Shown: in pieces, positions 27,306-36,635 of the stretch | Numbering within the stretch: the first letter of the stretch is position 1 | Layout: every line of letters begins with the position of its first letter | Source: Alphaproteobacteria bacterium | GTDB lineage: Bacteria; Pseudomonadota; Alphaproteobacteria; Micropepsales; Micropepsaceae | Direction of reading: 5' to 3' | NCBI GenBank assembly: GCA_025350465.1 | Contig: JANXXU010000038.1 | Span: 40,658 to 104,657, forward strand | DNA: 64,000 nt | The notes under the pieces: generated by a model | Told to the model about the DNA's origin: nothing | Seen by the model: the letters and a program-made list of their open reading frames with translations, nothing else | The model's database searches: none | Position numbers and translations under genes: made by a program

Positions 27306-28385
27306 ATGCCCAGACGCCGCTTGCTCTTTTATACCCATGCGCTCGTCGGCGGCGGCGGGGAGCGCGTTTGGGCTTTGGTTGCCTCAGGGCTCAGCCGTCG
27401 TGGCCACGAAGTTGCTTTTGCCGTCGATTTCGCCGCAGACGACAACGAGCATCTGATCGCGCCGGAGGTTCGCCGCTTCGTGCTCGGCCGGCATCATGGT
27501 GCGGCGACGCGGGCGCTTGCAAAGGTGTTGGCGCGGGAACGCCCCGATGTCGCTTTTTCGGCGATCGGCGCTTCGAACGCGAAGCTGCTTGCCGCCAAAG
27601 TCCTGTCCGGTTGGCGAGGGGCCGCGGTTCTCTCCGCGCACGGACGTTTCGATGCGGAGTCGCGCCTGCTCGGGCGCCTGAGTTATGCCGCAACGGCGCT
27701 CACCAGCCGGCTCGGTGCGCGGACGATTGCGGTTTCCGATGATTTGAACCGCTATTTGGTCGATCGCTTTCGCGCCGATCGAGAGCGCGTGGTCACGATC
27801 CACAATGGAATCGTCCTTCCGCCGCCGGACTTACTTCCCGATTCAGCAGCACTCGCGGCGAGAGACGACGTTGTGCTGGGCATCGGGCGCCTAGTGCCGG
27901 AAAAACGCTTTGGCTCGCTGATCGATGCATTCGCGAAATCGAAGCGGGCGACACGATTGATCCTTCTCGGCGAAGGTCCGGAACGCGCTCGATTGGAGGG
28001 ACAGATCGCGCGCGAAGGACTCTCGTCTCGTGTCGAATTGCGTGGCTATCTCAGGGAGCCGTGGCCGGTTTTCTCGCAAGCAAAAATGCTTGCGCTCTCC
28101 TCGCGCAGCGAGGCCTTTGGAAATGTCATTGTGGAAGCACTCGGGCATGGATTGCCGGTCGTGGCGACGCGCTGTGGGGGACCGCAAGAAGTCCTCGACG
28201 ACGGCCGGTTCGGACGCCTGGTCGCGATCGACGATTCCGACGCCATGGCGCAGGCGATCGACGAAACGCTCGCGGATCCGGGCAATCCGGCGCTGCACCG
28301 CGCGCGTGCCGAGGTATTCTCGCTCGATCGTGCGCTTGATCGGTTCGAGGAGTTGATCGAGATTATCCTTGCCGAGCGCAGTTAA
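27306..28385 (+). CDS. Glycosyltransferase family 4
   Basis: This 359-residue GT-B enzyme has the N-terminal glycine-rich loop ALVGGGGERVWALVA and the C-terminal nucleotide-sugar site: VLGIGRLVPEKRFGSLIDAF, LLGEGPERARLE and the E-x7-E type motif SRSEAFGNVIVEALGHGLPVVATRCGGPQEVL. GT4 enzymes add a sugar with retention to a lipid-linked repeat unit at the inner membrane. It starts the rightward exopolysaccharide gene series and is followed after 84 bp by a WecB/TagA transferase. Confidence 0.93.
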   Translation: MPRRRLLFYTHALVGGGGERVWALVASGLSRRGHEVAFAVDFAADDNEHLIAPEVRRFVLGRHHGAATRALAKVLARERPDVAFSAIGASNAKLLAAKVLSGWRGAAVLSAHGRFDAESRLLGRLSYAATALTSRLGARTIAVSDDLNRYLVDRFRADRERVVTIHNGIVLPPPDLLPDSAALAARDDVVLGIGRLVPEKRFGSLIDAFAKSKRATRLILLGEGPERARLEGQIAREGLSSRVELRGYLREPWPVFSQAKMLALSSRSEAFGNVIVEALGHGLPVVATRCGGPQEVLDDGRFGRLVAIDDSDAMAQAIDETLADPGNPALHRARAEVFSLDRALDRFEELIEIILAERS

Positions 28386-28469
28386 CAGCGTGCGCCAGCG
28401 CAACGGTATGCGCATTGCACACCCAGCCATCGAAGGTTCTCTGGCCCTGCGATCGCGGCGCAAGCAACC

Positions 28470-29291
28470 ATGGCGCAAGCCGAAGTATTGCTTCCTGAAG
28501 ATTTTCGCGTCCCACGTTGGGACATCTTAGGTATCTCGATTCTCGCGGGGTGCGGGGAAGAAGTTACCCGTGAACTCGATTTTCGTCTCGCGGGGGGAGA
28601 GCGCATCAAGCTTACTTATCTCAACGCCCATGCCAGTAATGTCGCCGCCGGTGATCCTGAGTTCTTCGCCGCACTTCGAAAATTCAGCATTCTCAATGAC
28701 GGGGTCGGCCTCGACATTGCCGCGCGCGCCCTAACCGGTAGGTCGTTTCCCGAGAATCTGAACGGGACAGATTTTACGCTGCGTTTTCTCCGCGAAACGT
28801 CGCAGCGTTTTCGCATCTTTCTGTTGGGGGCGCGCCCGGGCGTCGCCGAAGATGCCGCGGCCGCGATCGAGGCAACGCTTCCCCAACACAAGGTCGTCGG
28901 CGTGCGCGATGGTTATTTCGTCGCCACGGGCGCCGCCGAGGTCGCCGCCGAAATCAAGGCTTCGGAGGCCGATCTTTTACTCGTCGCGCTCGGCAATCCC
29001 GGTCAAGAATTGTGGATCGACAAGAATTTTGAGGCAACTGGTTGCCGGATGGCGATCGGCGTCGGCGCTTTGTTCGACTTTCTTGCCCAACGCATGCCAC
29101 GCGCGCCGCAGGCGCTGAGGCGTTTGCGTCTGGAATGGGTGTTCAGATTGGCGCGTGAGCCGAAGCGCCTATGGCGGCGCTATCTTGTCGGCAATCCCCT
29201 GTTTCTGGCCCGGGTCGCGCGGGAATTACCGCGGCGCCGGGCGGCTACTGGAGCCCCTACCGCGGCACGGGAGTTGCGGCGCGAAACCTGA
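28470..29291 (+). CDS. WecB/TagA/CpsF-family glycosyltransferase
   Basis: The 273 residues match GT26. The donor-binding elements NDGVGLDIAARAL, FLLGARPGVAEDAA and LLVALGNPGQELWIDKN are present, together with GVGALFDFLA. Members transfer ManNAc(A) or related sugars to the second position of a lipid-linked repeat. The start ATG 28470 is clear. It precedes the GumC-like gene by about 70 bp and is probably co-transcribed with it. Confidence 0.92.
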   Translation: MAQAEVLLPEDFRVPRWDILGISILAGCGEEVTRELDFRLAGGERIKLTYLNAHASNVAAGDPEFFAALRKFSILNDGVGLDIAARALTGRSFPENLNGTDFTLRFLRETSQRFRIFLLGARPGVAEDAAAAIEATLPQHKVVGVRDGYFVATGAAEVAAEIKASEADLLLVALGNPGQELWIDKNFEATGCRMAIGVGALFDFLAQRMPRAPQALRRLRLEWVFRLAREPKRLWRRYLVGNPLFLARVARELPRRRAATGAPTAARELRRET

Positions 29292-29362
29292 GGGGTCTCC
29301 TCGCAGTCCCGGAGCGGGACGTGAGGCCAAACCCATCGCGCTGGTTAAGGACAGCTCCACCC

Positions 29363-31417
29363 ATGGCCTACACGGTCGACGAGATAGACGCCACCGTGCC
29401 GACGCTGCGCTATCCGCAACGTGCGGCCGACGGCGGCGTCGGCTTGAGCGAAATCATCGGCGCGTTGCGCCGCCGTTGGCGCGTTGTGGCGTTCACGACG
29501 CTGGTCGTCGTGAGCGCGGCGGCGCTCTTCATCCTGATTTCACCGACGTTCTATACGGCTTCGACGCAGCTTCTGATTGATCCGCGCGACCGGCGCATTC
29601 TCGGCACTGAGGTTATGGCGACGAGCACCGGCGCCGATCCGACGCTTGTCGAAAGTCAACTGCGGATCATCACATCGGATGCCGTGTTGGGGCGCGTCGT
29701 TGCGGCGCTCAAGCTCGACACCGACCCGGACTTCGCCGGCTCGGCCGGGCGCACGGAGAGCGCGGCCGTCCATACGACGCGCGCGATTGCCACGCTGCGG
29801 CGCCGCGTGACGGTGAGCCGCGCGGAGCGCACCTATGTGATCGACGTCAGTGCGAGCGCGCACAAACCCGATGCAGCCAGAGCGATCGCGGATGCGATCG
29901 CCAACGGCTATCTGGCGGACCAGACCGAGGCCAATCAAACGATGACGCGCCGCGCGACCGAGGCGCTCACGTCGCGTCTCTCGCAATTGCGGACGAATTT
30001 GCGCGAGGCGGAAGACCGCGCGCAGGCCTATCGCAAGGCGCACGGCATCGTGCTGGCGCAGGGCACGCTGATCAGCGAACAGGAGCTCGGCGATCTCAAT
30101 CGCCGCCTTGTCCAGGCTCGCGTGCGCGCCGAGGAAGCGCAGGCGCGCTACGACGAGGTTCATGCGCACGCGGCGTCGGGTGGAGTCAACGAGGTGCTGG
30201 GCTCGGCCGTCGTTACCGGTCTTCGCGCGCAACTTGCCGAAATCACGCGCCGCGAGGCCGAATTGGCGGCGACGCTCGGCGACCACCATCCCGCGCTTGT
30301 CGAAGTGCGCGCTCAGCTCTCCAACACACGGCGGCTGATTTCGCAGGAAACGTCGCGCATATCCCAATCGGCCGCGAGCGAGCTGACGGTGGCGCGTGAA
30401 AACGAACAGATGCTCTCACGCGAGTTCGAGGCTCTGACGGGCCGGTCGCAAACCGACAACGGCTCGCTGATCGAGCTGCGCGACCTGGAGCGCGACGTCG
30501 ACGCGGCGCGAAAGCTTTACGAGGCCTTTCTCAATCGCGCCAAGCAAACGGCCGAACAGGAACAAATCGCGACGCCCGGCGCACGTATCCTGGCGCCGGC
30601 CGCGGAGCCGCTGAACGCGAGCTATCCGCCGGCGTTGCTGGTTCTCCTGATCGCGCTCGTTTGCGGCGCGGGAATTGGTTCGACGGCAGCGCTCGTCAGC
30701 GAGCAGCTCGACGATACGATCCGTTCGCCCGAAGAGCTGCGTGCATCGACGCGCCTCGATGTTTTCTCGGCACTGAGCGAGACCCGCCATTGGCGGTTCG
30801 GCGGCGGTCTGCCGCGAAGCGCCATCGCGGTACGTGCTCTGCGCAGTGCTTTGCGCAACAACGGCGACCGTTCGGCGTTGGTCCTTTCGGCCAAGGACAG
30901 CGCAGGGGCCGCAGCGACCGCGCTGGATCTGGCAATGGCGGCGGCGGTGAGTGGCGAGCGCGTATTGATCGTCGACGTCGATCTCAGCGGCCGTGCCCTC
31001 TCCAAAATGACCTGTCCGTCGAACAAACGTGGTGTGCTTGAGGTCGTGCACGACAAGGTGGCGATCCGTGAGGCCGCGCATGTCGACCCAAAAAGCGGGC
31101 TGAGTCTGTTGCCATTGTCGACCTCGTCGGGTCGGACGACCAAGCCCATCACGCGTGAGCAAGTCGCAAATTTGCTCGCGGCGACGAATGCCGATTTCGA
31201 TTTTGTGGTTCTTTGCGGCGCGCCGTTACTAGACGATCCCGACGTGGCGACGGTGGGCGGTGCGGTCGACAATGTCGTGCTCGTCGTGCAGGCGGGCGTG
31301 ACGCGGCGCGATGAGATACTGACCGCCATGCGGCTCTTGCGGCCGCTGCGGCGCAAGCTTAGAGGCGCCGTTCTCACGGCCGCCCCGTCGGCCGAAGAAA
31401 ATTCGGCAAGCGGCTGA
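29363..31417 (+). CDS. GumC/Wzz-type chain-length protein with a degenerate tyrosine-kinase domain
   Basis: From ATG 29363 the protein has 684 residues. It has a cytoplasmic N-terminus, a first membrane helix near 35-58, a long periplasmic coiled-coil part (about 190-400) and a second helix near 415-438. A C-terminal BY-kinase-like domain starts near 490. The Walker A site reads SAKDSAGAAAT and lacks the GKS/T lysine. Walker A' is present as VLIVDVDLSGR, and no Tyr cluster ends the protein. It should control polymer length and link to the Wza-like exporter, but kinase activity is doubtful. The frame is open upstream to 29171, but that stretch overlaps the preceding gene and lacks family features. 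Confidence 0.9.
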   Translation: MAYTVDEIDATVPTLRYPQRAADGGVGLSEIIGALRRRWRVVAFTTLVVVSAAALFILISPTFYTASTQLLIDPRDRRILGTEVMATSTGADPTLVESQLRIITSDAVLGRVVAALKLDTDPDFAGSAGRTESAAVHTTRAIATLRRRVTVSRAERTYVIDVSASAHKPDAARAIADAIANGYLADQTEANQTMTRRATEALTSRLSQLRTNLREAEDRAQAYRKAHGIVLAQGTLISEQELGDLNRRLVQARVRAEEAQARYDEVHAHAASGGVNEVLGSAVVTGLRAQLAEITRREAELAATLGDHHPALVEVRAQLSNTRRLISQETSRISQSAASELTVARENEQMLSREFEALTGRSQTDNGSLIELRDLERDVDAARKLYEAFLNRAKQTAEQEQIATPGARILAPAAEPLNASYPPALLVLLIALVCGAGIGSTAALVSEQLDDTIRSPEELRASTRLDVFSALSETRHWRFGGGLPRSAIAVRALRSALRNNGDRSALVLSAKDSAGAAATALDLAMAAAVSGERVLIVDVDLSGRALSKMTCPSNKRGVLEVVHDKVAIREAAHVDPKSGLSLLPLSTSSGRTTKPITREQVANLLAATNADFDFVVLCGAPLLDDPDVATVGGAVDNVVLVVQAGVTRRDEILTAMRLLRPLRRKLRGAVLTAAPSAEENSASG

Positions 31418-31430
31418 TGTCGAGGTTTAT

Positions 31431-32714
31431 GTGGCTCTTGCCCCGACGATAGACACGCGCTCAAGACGGTCGTTGGGTGAGAGTGCCGCCGGACTTTTGA
31501 CGGCGCTCTCTCTCGCGATGCTATTCCTCGTGTCGGGATTGATGCTCAACACCATGGGGATCGCTTATGACACGAGCGGTGGCGCGCTTTGGCAGAAGAT
31601 CCACCCGGCAAGCTATGTCGCGTTTCTTGCACTCGCATGCCTCGCGTTCGCGCGCCTGAGCCCTGGCATCTTTCTCGATGATGTTGCGCGCTATCACAAG
31701 GGCGCCTTGGTGTTCCTCGGCATGTCGCTGCTCCTGCTTGTCCATGTCACCTTTTTCGTGCATGCACCGATCGCGGCGATCGTCGATACGTTTCTCTTGC
31801 CGGTCGCGCTTTTGCTGCTGTTATCGCGCATCAGCGAGCGCGAAGCGTCGGGGTTGGCCGTGTTTCTTCATGCGGCAATGACGGCGAACGCGCTGATCGC
31901 GATTTTCGAATTCACAACCGACGCGCGGCTCACGCCATTGGTGGCCGAGGGCGTGGCGCTCGTCGGCGATTGGCGATCGAGCGCGCTTTTGGGCCATCCG
32001 TTGCTCAACGCGCTGATGACCGCCGCCTATGCGTTGATCATGATTCAAGGCGGCGGGCGCGACCTGCGGCCTGTTCTGCGCACCGGCATCGTCTGTCTTC
32101 AACTGATTGCCTTGGTCGCGTTCGGCGGACGTGTTGCGACACTGATGTTGATCGTCTTCGGCGGCGGCGCGGCGGCCGCGCATCTCTGGCGTGCCGTTCG
32201 CTGGCGCCGCTTGAGCGCCGCAAGGGTCGCTTTCTTCGCGGCGATTGCAACGGCTGCAACGATCGGTCTCATCGGGCTTTTCACGGGGGGTTTTTTTGAT
32301 CTCTTCGCTGGCCGCTTCGAGCAAGATCAGGGGTCCGCGGACGCGCGCGTCGCGATGTTCGATCTCGTCGGCCAGCTGCCGCTGACCGGTTTCCTCTTCG
32401 GCTCCGATCCCGAACACGTCGCAACGCTGCAGCGTCTCAACGGTATCGAATTCGGCATTGAGAGTTTTTGGGTTGCGTTTGTCGCTTTCTATGGGATCGT
32501 GATCGCCGTTCCGTTCTTCGCCGCCCTGGCCGGGTTCTTCCTTGATTTGAAGCGAGCGACGCGAGCGCCTAGCGGTTGGGCGATTCTGTTCTTCATCGGC
32601 GTATGCTCGACTTCGTTGTCGTTGGCGGGCAAAACGACGGGCTTTGCGATGTTCGTCGCCATGCTGCTGTTGCTGTTAAGGCCGATGCCTTCGGCTCAAG
32701 AGCTTGAGGGCTGA
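31431..32714 (+). CDS. O-antigen ligase/Wzy-type polysaccharide polymerase
   Basis: This 427-residue integral membrane protein has about ten hydrophobic segments. A large loop near the C-terminal half holds RFEQDQGSADARVAMFDLV, which matches the Wzy/WaaL (Wzy_C) loop with conserved Arg residues and the FGSDPEH turn. Such proteins polymerise lipid-linked repeats or ligate polymers. The start is GTG 31431, 13 bp after the GumC stop. In an exopolysaccharide locus the polymerase role is likelier than ligase. Confidence 0.85.
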   Translation: MALAPTIDTRSRRSLGESAAGLLTALSLAMLFLVSGLMLNTMGIAYDTSGGALWQKIHPASYVAFLALACLAFARLSPGIFLDDVARYHKGALVFLGMSLLLLVHVTFFVHAPIAAIVDTFLLPVALLLLLSRISEREASGLAVFLHAAMTANALIAIFEFTTDARLTPLVAEGVALVGDWRSSALLGHPLLNALMTAAYALIMIQGGGRDLRPVLRTGIVCLQLIALVAFGGRVATLMLIVFGGGAAAAHLWRAVRWRRLSAARVAFFAAIATAATIGLIGLFTGGFFDLFAGRFEQDQGSADARVAMFDLVGQLPLTGFLFGSDPEHVATLQRLNGIEFGIESFWVAFVAFYGIVIAVPFFAALAGFFLDLKRATRAPSGWAILFFIGVCSTSLSLAGKTTGFAMFVAMLLLLLRPMPSAQELEG

Positions 32715-32715
32715 G

Positions 32716-34173
32716 ATGCGACCGAGGCTCTTTCGCCAGACCATTCTCTACCTGCCGGCCCAGGTCGTGGGACCGTTCTCGCAGATGGCCGCGGCCTTCA
32801 TCTGGACGCACTGGCTTGGGCCGGAGGCGCTCGGCGCATACGCAATTATTGTCGCCGTTCAGGAGCTGACATATCTCGTCGTGCTCAGCTGGTGGTCGTC
32901 TTATGTGCAGCGCTTCGTGACGACGCATGACGGGGAGGCAGAGAGCGTCAGCCTGGATCAGATGGAAGTGGCGATTCAGATATTGGCCAGTGTCGCGCAA
33001 ACGGTGCTGGTGGTTGCAGGCATCGCGATCGCCATCGACAAGGCCGTAAGCGCCGAAATTGTATTCGCGACCATCGCCTTCACACTGACACGCAATCTGG
33101 GGACGCACTTTGCTTCGCGGGCCCGCGCGCGGTTCGAGACGATCGCCTTCACCTTGCTCCAAGCGACCGGCCCGACCGTCGGCCTCGTGTTCGGCCTGAT
33201 CGCGCTGTCCTCGATCGCGGCGACGCCGGCGCTTTTGCTGTGGAGCTACGCGGCGGCGCAGCTGCTGGGACTTGTGGTGGCGCTGCCGCTGATGCGACTC
33301 GAGTTGCGCCGGCCGCACGTCGACTGGCGCCTCTTCGAACGGGCTTGGGGATACGGTGCACCGTTGTTGCTCGCGGCCGTGCTCGCTTGGGTCTCGGTTC
33401 AGGGAATCCGCTTCATCGTCGAATACGAGCAAGGCCCGGCCGCGGTCGGGCTTGTGACCGTCGGCTGGTGGCTGGGTTTGCGGTTGACCGCATTCTCAGC
33501 CCTGCTCGTCACCGGGGCTTCGTTCAACGTGGTGGTCGAGCGTGTGCGCGAAACGGGCGGTGAAGGCGCGCTGCCGCAGTTCGCCACCAACGGCGCGTTG
33601 TTGCTGGCGATCTTGGTGCCAAGCGTTGTGGGCGCATTCCTTCTGAACACCGACATCGTCCAGGCACTCGTCGCGGAGCCTTATCGAGCCATCACTGTCG
33701 CCGTTCTGCCGATGGCGATTTGCGCGGGCGCGCTGCATGCGTTTCGCGATCACGGGACCGATCAGCCGTTCTTGGTTTATGCACGCACGAAGTTGGCGGC
33801 GTTGTCGACGGGCCTTGAGGCGGTCCTGACGGTCTTGATGTGTTGGGCTGGACTGCGCATCGCCGGCGTTTATGGAGCGGTCGTTGGCTGCATGATTGCA
33901 GCCATGATCGCCACGGTCTTCAGCTTTGCGCTCGCGCGCACCCTGTTCGGCTATTATTTGCGCTGGGGCGATATTTCGCGCATCGCGGTCGCCACGGCGG
34001 TCATGGCGTTGGCGCAGAATTTCATGCCGGACGCTTCGTCCTGGAGCCGCTTGGTGATCGAGATCGGCGCCTGCGCGGCCGTCTATTTCGCGGTGATGGC
34101 GGTTCTCTATCCAGCGCTATCAAGTCAATTTATCGAAGCCGCGCGCTCGCGGCTCCTGCGGCGCGCGGCCTGA
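32716..34173 (+). CDS. Wzx-like polysaccharide flippase (MOP superfamily)
   Basis: The 485-residue protein has roughly 12-14 hydrophobic helices and the N-terminal pattern of MOP exporters (VVGPFSQMAAAFIWTHWLGP, EALGAYAIIVA). It would flip the undecaprenyl-linked repeat unit to the periplasm. ATG 32716 is one base past the wzy stop; a TTG at 32704 is less likely. Its stop codon directly abuts the stop of the convergent GH10 gene (TGATCA, 34171-34176). Confidence 0.85.
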   Translation: MRPRLFRQTILYLPAQVVGPFSQMAAAFIWTHWLGPEALGAYAIIVAVQELTYLVVLSWWSSYVQRFVTTHDGEAESVSLDQMEVAIQILASVAQTVLVVAGIAIAIDKAVSAEIVFATIAFTLTRNLGTHFASRARARFETIAFTLLQATGPTVGLVFGLIALSSIAATPALLLWSYAAAQLLGLVVALPLMRLELRRPHVDWRLFERAWGYGAPLLLAAVLAWVSVQGIRFIVEYEQGPAAVGLVTVGWWLGLRLTAFSALLVTGASFNVVVERVRETGGEGALPQFATNGALLLAILVPSVVGAFLLNTDIVQALVAEPYRAITVAVLPMAICAGALHAFRDHGTDQPFLVYARTKLAALSTGLEAVLTVLMCWAGLRIAGVYGAVVGCMIAAMIATVFSFALARTLFGYYLRWGDISRIAVATAVMALAQNFMPDASSWSRLVIEIGACAAVYFAVMAVLYPALSSQFIEAARSRLLRRAA

Positions 34174-35277
34174 TCAGGCCCGAGGGCGTGCGTCCATCGC
34201 TCGCGCGACCGACAGCCAATCTGATTTCGGCCGAAGCGCGCTGTCCGCAAGATGTGTGCGCACCGGCCTCGTTGGGTCGCCGCCGAAGCTGCGGACGGCC
34301 CTCGCGTACCAATCGGCGCTCTTGTACCAGCTGTAGCGATCTGAAAGGTGCCAGCAAATGAGCGCCTTCACGTGCGGTACGGCGAGTACTGCGCTCAGAA
34401 ATTTCGTGCACCGCTCTGCGACCATACGATCGCGGACGGCCAGGTCGTCCGGAAGACTTGAATCATCGACATCGAATTCCGTGATGTAGATGTCGACGCC
34501 TGTCGCGGCAATGCGATCGAGATATGCGGCAAAGGCCTGATCGTCGAACGGCAGATGCGGCTTCAAATGGGCTTGGAAGCCGACGGCGTCGAGTTTGACG
34601 CCAGCGTGCTTGAGCTCCGTTACGAGGGAGAGGAGCGAAGGCCGGATCGAACGGCCCAGTTCATCGTCTTGCTCGCAGAAGGCTTCGTTGAGCACCAATC
34701 GTGCGTTCGGATCGGCGGCGGCGGCGCCTCGGAAGGCCCGCGCGATATAATTCTTGCCCATCGAATCGAGCCAGGGACCTTTGCGATACCCATCTTGCGT
34801 GTGGTGAGGCGGGTAGAACGGCTCATTGACAACGTCCCAGCTCTGCATACGGCCGGCGTAGCGCGAGACAGTCTCGTCGACGTGACGATCGAGCGTGGCT
34901 GCGATCTCGGATGCAGAGAGTGACTTCAGCCAATCGGGCGCCCAATCATTCCAGATCAAACCGGTGCCTCGGACCTGAATCTTTGTGTCGGTCGCAAACG
35001 TCACCAGCCGATCGGCCATCGCGAAATCGGCGACCGGACCCTTGGCGCGCAGCCAGTCGAATTTGAGCGAGTTCTCGATAGAGCCGATGCGGCAATTGGC
35101 CGAGATCAACGCACGATAGGCGTCGTCGCGGAAAATCTCGCGGTCGAAAGCGCTGCCGAACATTAGGCCGTGCTCGTGCCCGATGGCTCCAAGATCAACG
35201 ATGGGCTTCGCTTGCACCGAGCGGACAGCGGAGACGGCCGCCAAGGCGCTCAACAATGTGCGTCGGCTTAAGTTCAT
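34174..35277 (-). CDS. GH10 endo-1,4-beta-xylanase-like hydrolase, Tat-exported
   Basis: From ATG 35277 the protein has 367 residues. The N-terminus (MNLSRRTLLSALAAVSAV) is a twin-arginine signal. The GH10 catalytic acid/base Glu152 lies in WDVVNEPF and the nucleophile Glu267 in DIYITEFDVDD. Family members cleave beta-1,4-xylan, but in exopolysaccharide loci GH10-like enzymes may trim or release the locus's own polymer. It is transcribed against the neighbouring genes, inside the locus. No carbohydrate-binding module is present. Confidence 0.92.
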   Translation of the reverse strand: MNLSRRTLLSALAAVSAVRSVQAKPIVDLGAIGHEHGLMFGSAFDREIFRDDAYRALISANCRIGSIENSLKFDWLRAKGPVADFAMADRLVTFATDTKIQVRGTGLIWNDWAPDWLKSLSASEIAATLDRHVDETVSRYAGRMQSWDVVNEPFYPPHHTQDGYRKGPWLDSMGKNYIARAFRGAAAADPNARLVLNEAFCEQDDELGRSIRPSLLSLVTELKHAGVKLDAVGFQAHLKPHLPFDDQAFAAYLDRIAATGVDIYITEFDVDDSSLPDDLAVRDRMVAERCTKFLSAVLAVPHVKALICWHLSDRYSWYKSADWYARAVRSFGGDPTRPVRTHLADSALRPKSDWLSVARAMDARPRA

Positions 35278-35390
35278 CGGTTGGCTATCGGTCCCTTTTG
35301 GCCTTAACCCGATCATGCTCTACCCGAACGGCGATGCACCAGCCGTTAAGCGGGGGATGCTAGAAATCCGGCGTTAATCAAATCTTGGCG

Positions 35391-36620
35391 ATGCACCAAC
35401 TGCTTATCTCGATTCACCCCATGGACCCGCGCGGCACCAAGGTCGGCGGCATGGAGACCCATGTTCGCCAATTGCTGAGCCGGCATCCGGCGGACATGTC
35501 GCTGATGATGATCGGTATCGACGAGCGCGGCGATCTAGAACTCGGTCGCGTCGCGCGGATTACCTTTGGCGGGCGCGAGATCGAGTTCGTGCCGATCTTG
35601 CGGGCGTCCGCGAGCGACCAGACGGGCGCTTCGAAGACCCTCACGCGATCGCTTACGTTTCGCTTTGCGGCGGCGTTGGCGCGCAGCGTCCCCCGTCTTC
35701 GGTCGCTTATCGCGAGCCGCCCGGCCTCGGTTGAAGTCGAGCGCTTCGAGTTTGCGCCGATGGCGCGGTTGCTCGGCCCGCTCGTCGTCATGGTGCACAA
35801 CGAGGGCGACCCCAAACGCGACAAGATGGATTCGCTGCTCAGCCGCTATTGGTGGATCAACGATGCAGCGGAGTGGACGGCGTTTCGCCTCGCCCGGCGC
35901 ATTTTTTGCGTGACGCCCAAGCTTAAAGAACGATTGACCGCGCGCCACCCGTCGCAAGCGTCAAAGGCGGACGTGCTGACGGTGTCAGTGGACACCGGAA
36001 TCTTTCGTGCGACACCGTTCGATTTCACCGGCGACAAGCTGCGCCTCGTTTTTGCGGGCCGGCTCGACGAGTTCAAAGACCCGGCGCTGATGTTCCGCGT
36101 GGCCAAGCGGGTTCACGAGAAGCTTGGCGGCGCCTTCGAATTTCACTATTGCGGCGCATCGGATCCGCATCGTTTTGTCGAGTTTGCGGCGATCGAGCCC
36201 TTTGCCGTCTGCCACGGTGCGTTGCTTACCGACGGTGTTGCGGCCGTGATGCGGGCCGTGCACATGGGGATACTGGTTTCTCATTGGGAAGGCATGCCGT
36301 GTTTCCTGCTTGAACTCTTGGCGAGCGGGCGACCGTTTGCGGGTCTGCGTCTTCCGCAATTCGATCAGGTGGTCAAACCAGGAATTAGCGGGCGGATGGT
36401 CGAACGGGCGGAAACGGCAGACGCCTCAACCGAAGCTGTCGCCGATGTCGTGGTCGATCTCTGGTCCGACATCAAGGCCGGGCGAATCGATCCTACTCGC
36501 GTGCATGAACAAATCTTGCCGTTCTCCGCCGACCGTCAGCTCGAACGTCTGTTCGAGGCGCACCGGCACCTTCTGCGCAGTGCGAGCGCGTCGGTAGCGG
36601 CTATGGCCGAAAAGGCGTAG
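35391..36620 (+). CDS. Glycosyltransferase family 4
   Basis: The 409 residues from ATG 35391 form a GT-B protein. The N-terminus contains HPMDPRGTKVGGMETHVRQL, a GT4-type acceptor loop. The C-terminal half has LRLVFAGRLDEFKDPALMFR and the E-x7-E-like segment SHWEGMPCFLLELLASGRPF. It probably adds one sugar of the repeat unit. It is followed 15 bp later by an aldo/keto reductase and likely co-transcribed with it. Confidence 0.9.
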   Translation: MHQLLISIHPMDPRGTKVGGMETHVRQLLSRHPADMSLMMIGIDERGDLELGRVARITFGGREIEFVPILRASASDQTGASKTLTRSLTFRFAAALARSVPRLRSLIASRPASVEVERFEFAPMARLLGPLVVMVHNEGDPKRDKMDSLLSRYWWINDAAEWTAFRLARRIFCVTPKLKERLTARHPSQASKADVLTVSVDTGIFRATPFDFTGDKLRLVFAGRLDEFKDPALMFRVAKRVHEKLGGAFEFHYCGASDPHRFVEFAAIEPFAVCHGALLTDGVAAVMRAVHMGILVSHWEGMPCFLLELLASGRPFAGLRLPQFDQVVKPGISGRMVERAETADASTEAVADVVVDLWSDIKAGRIDPTRVHEQILPFSADRQLERLFEAHRHLLRSASASVAAMAEKA

Positions 36621-36635
36621 GCGGTATTCTTCGCG

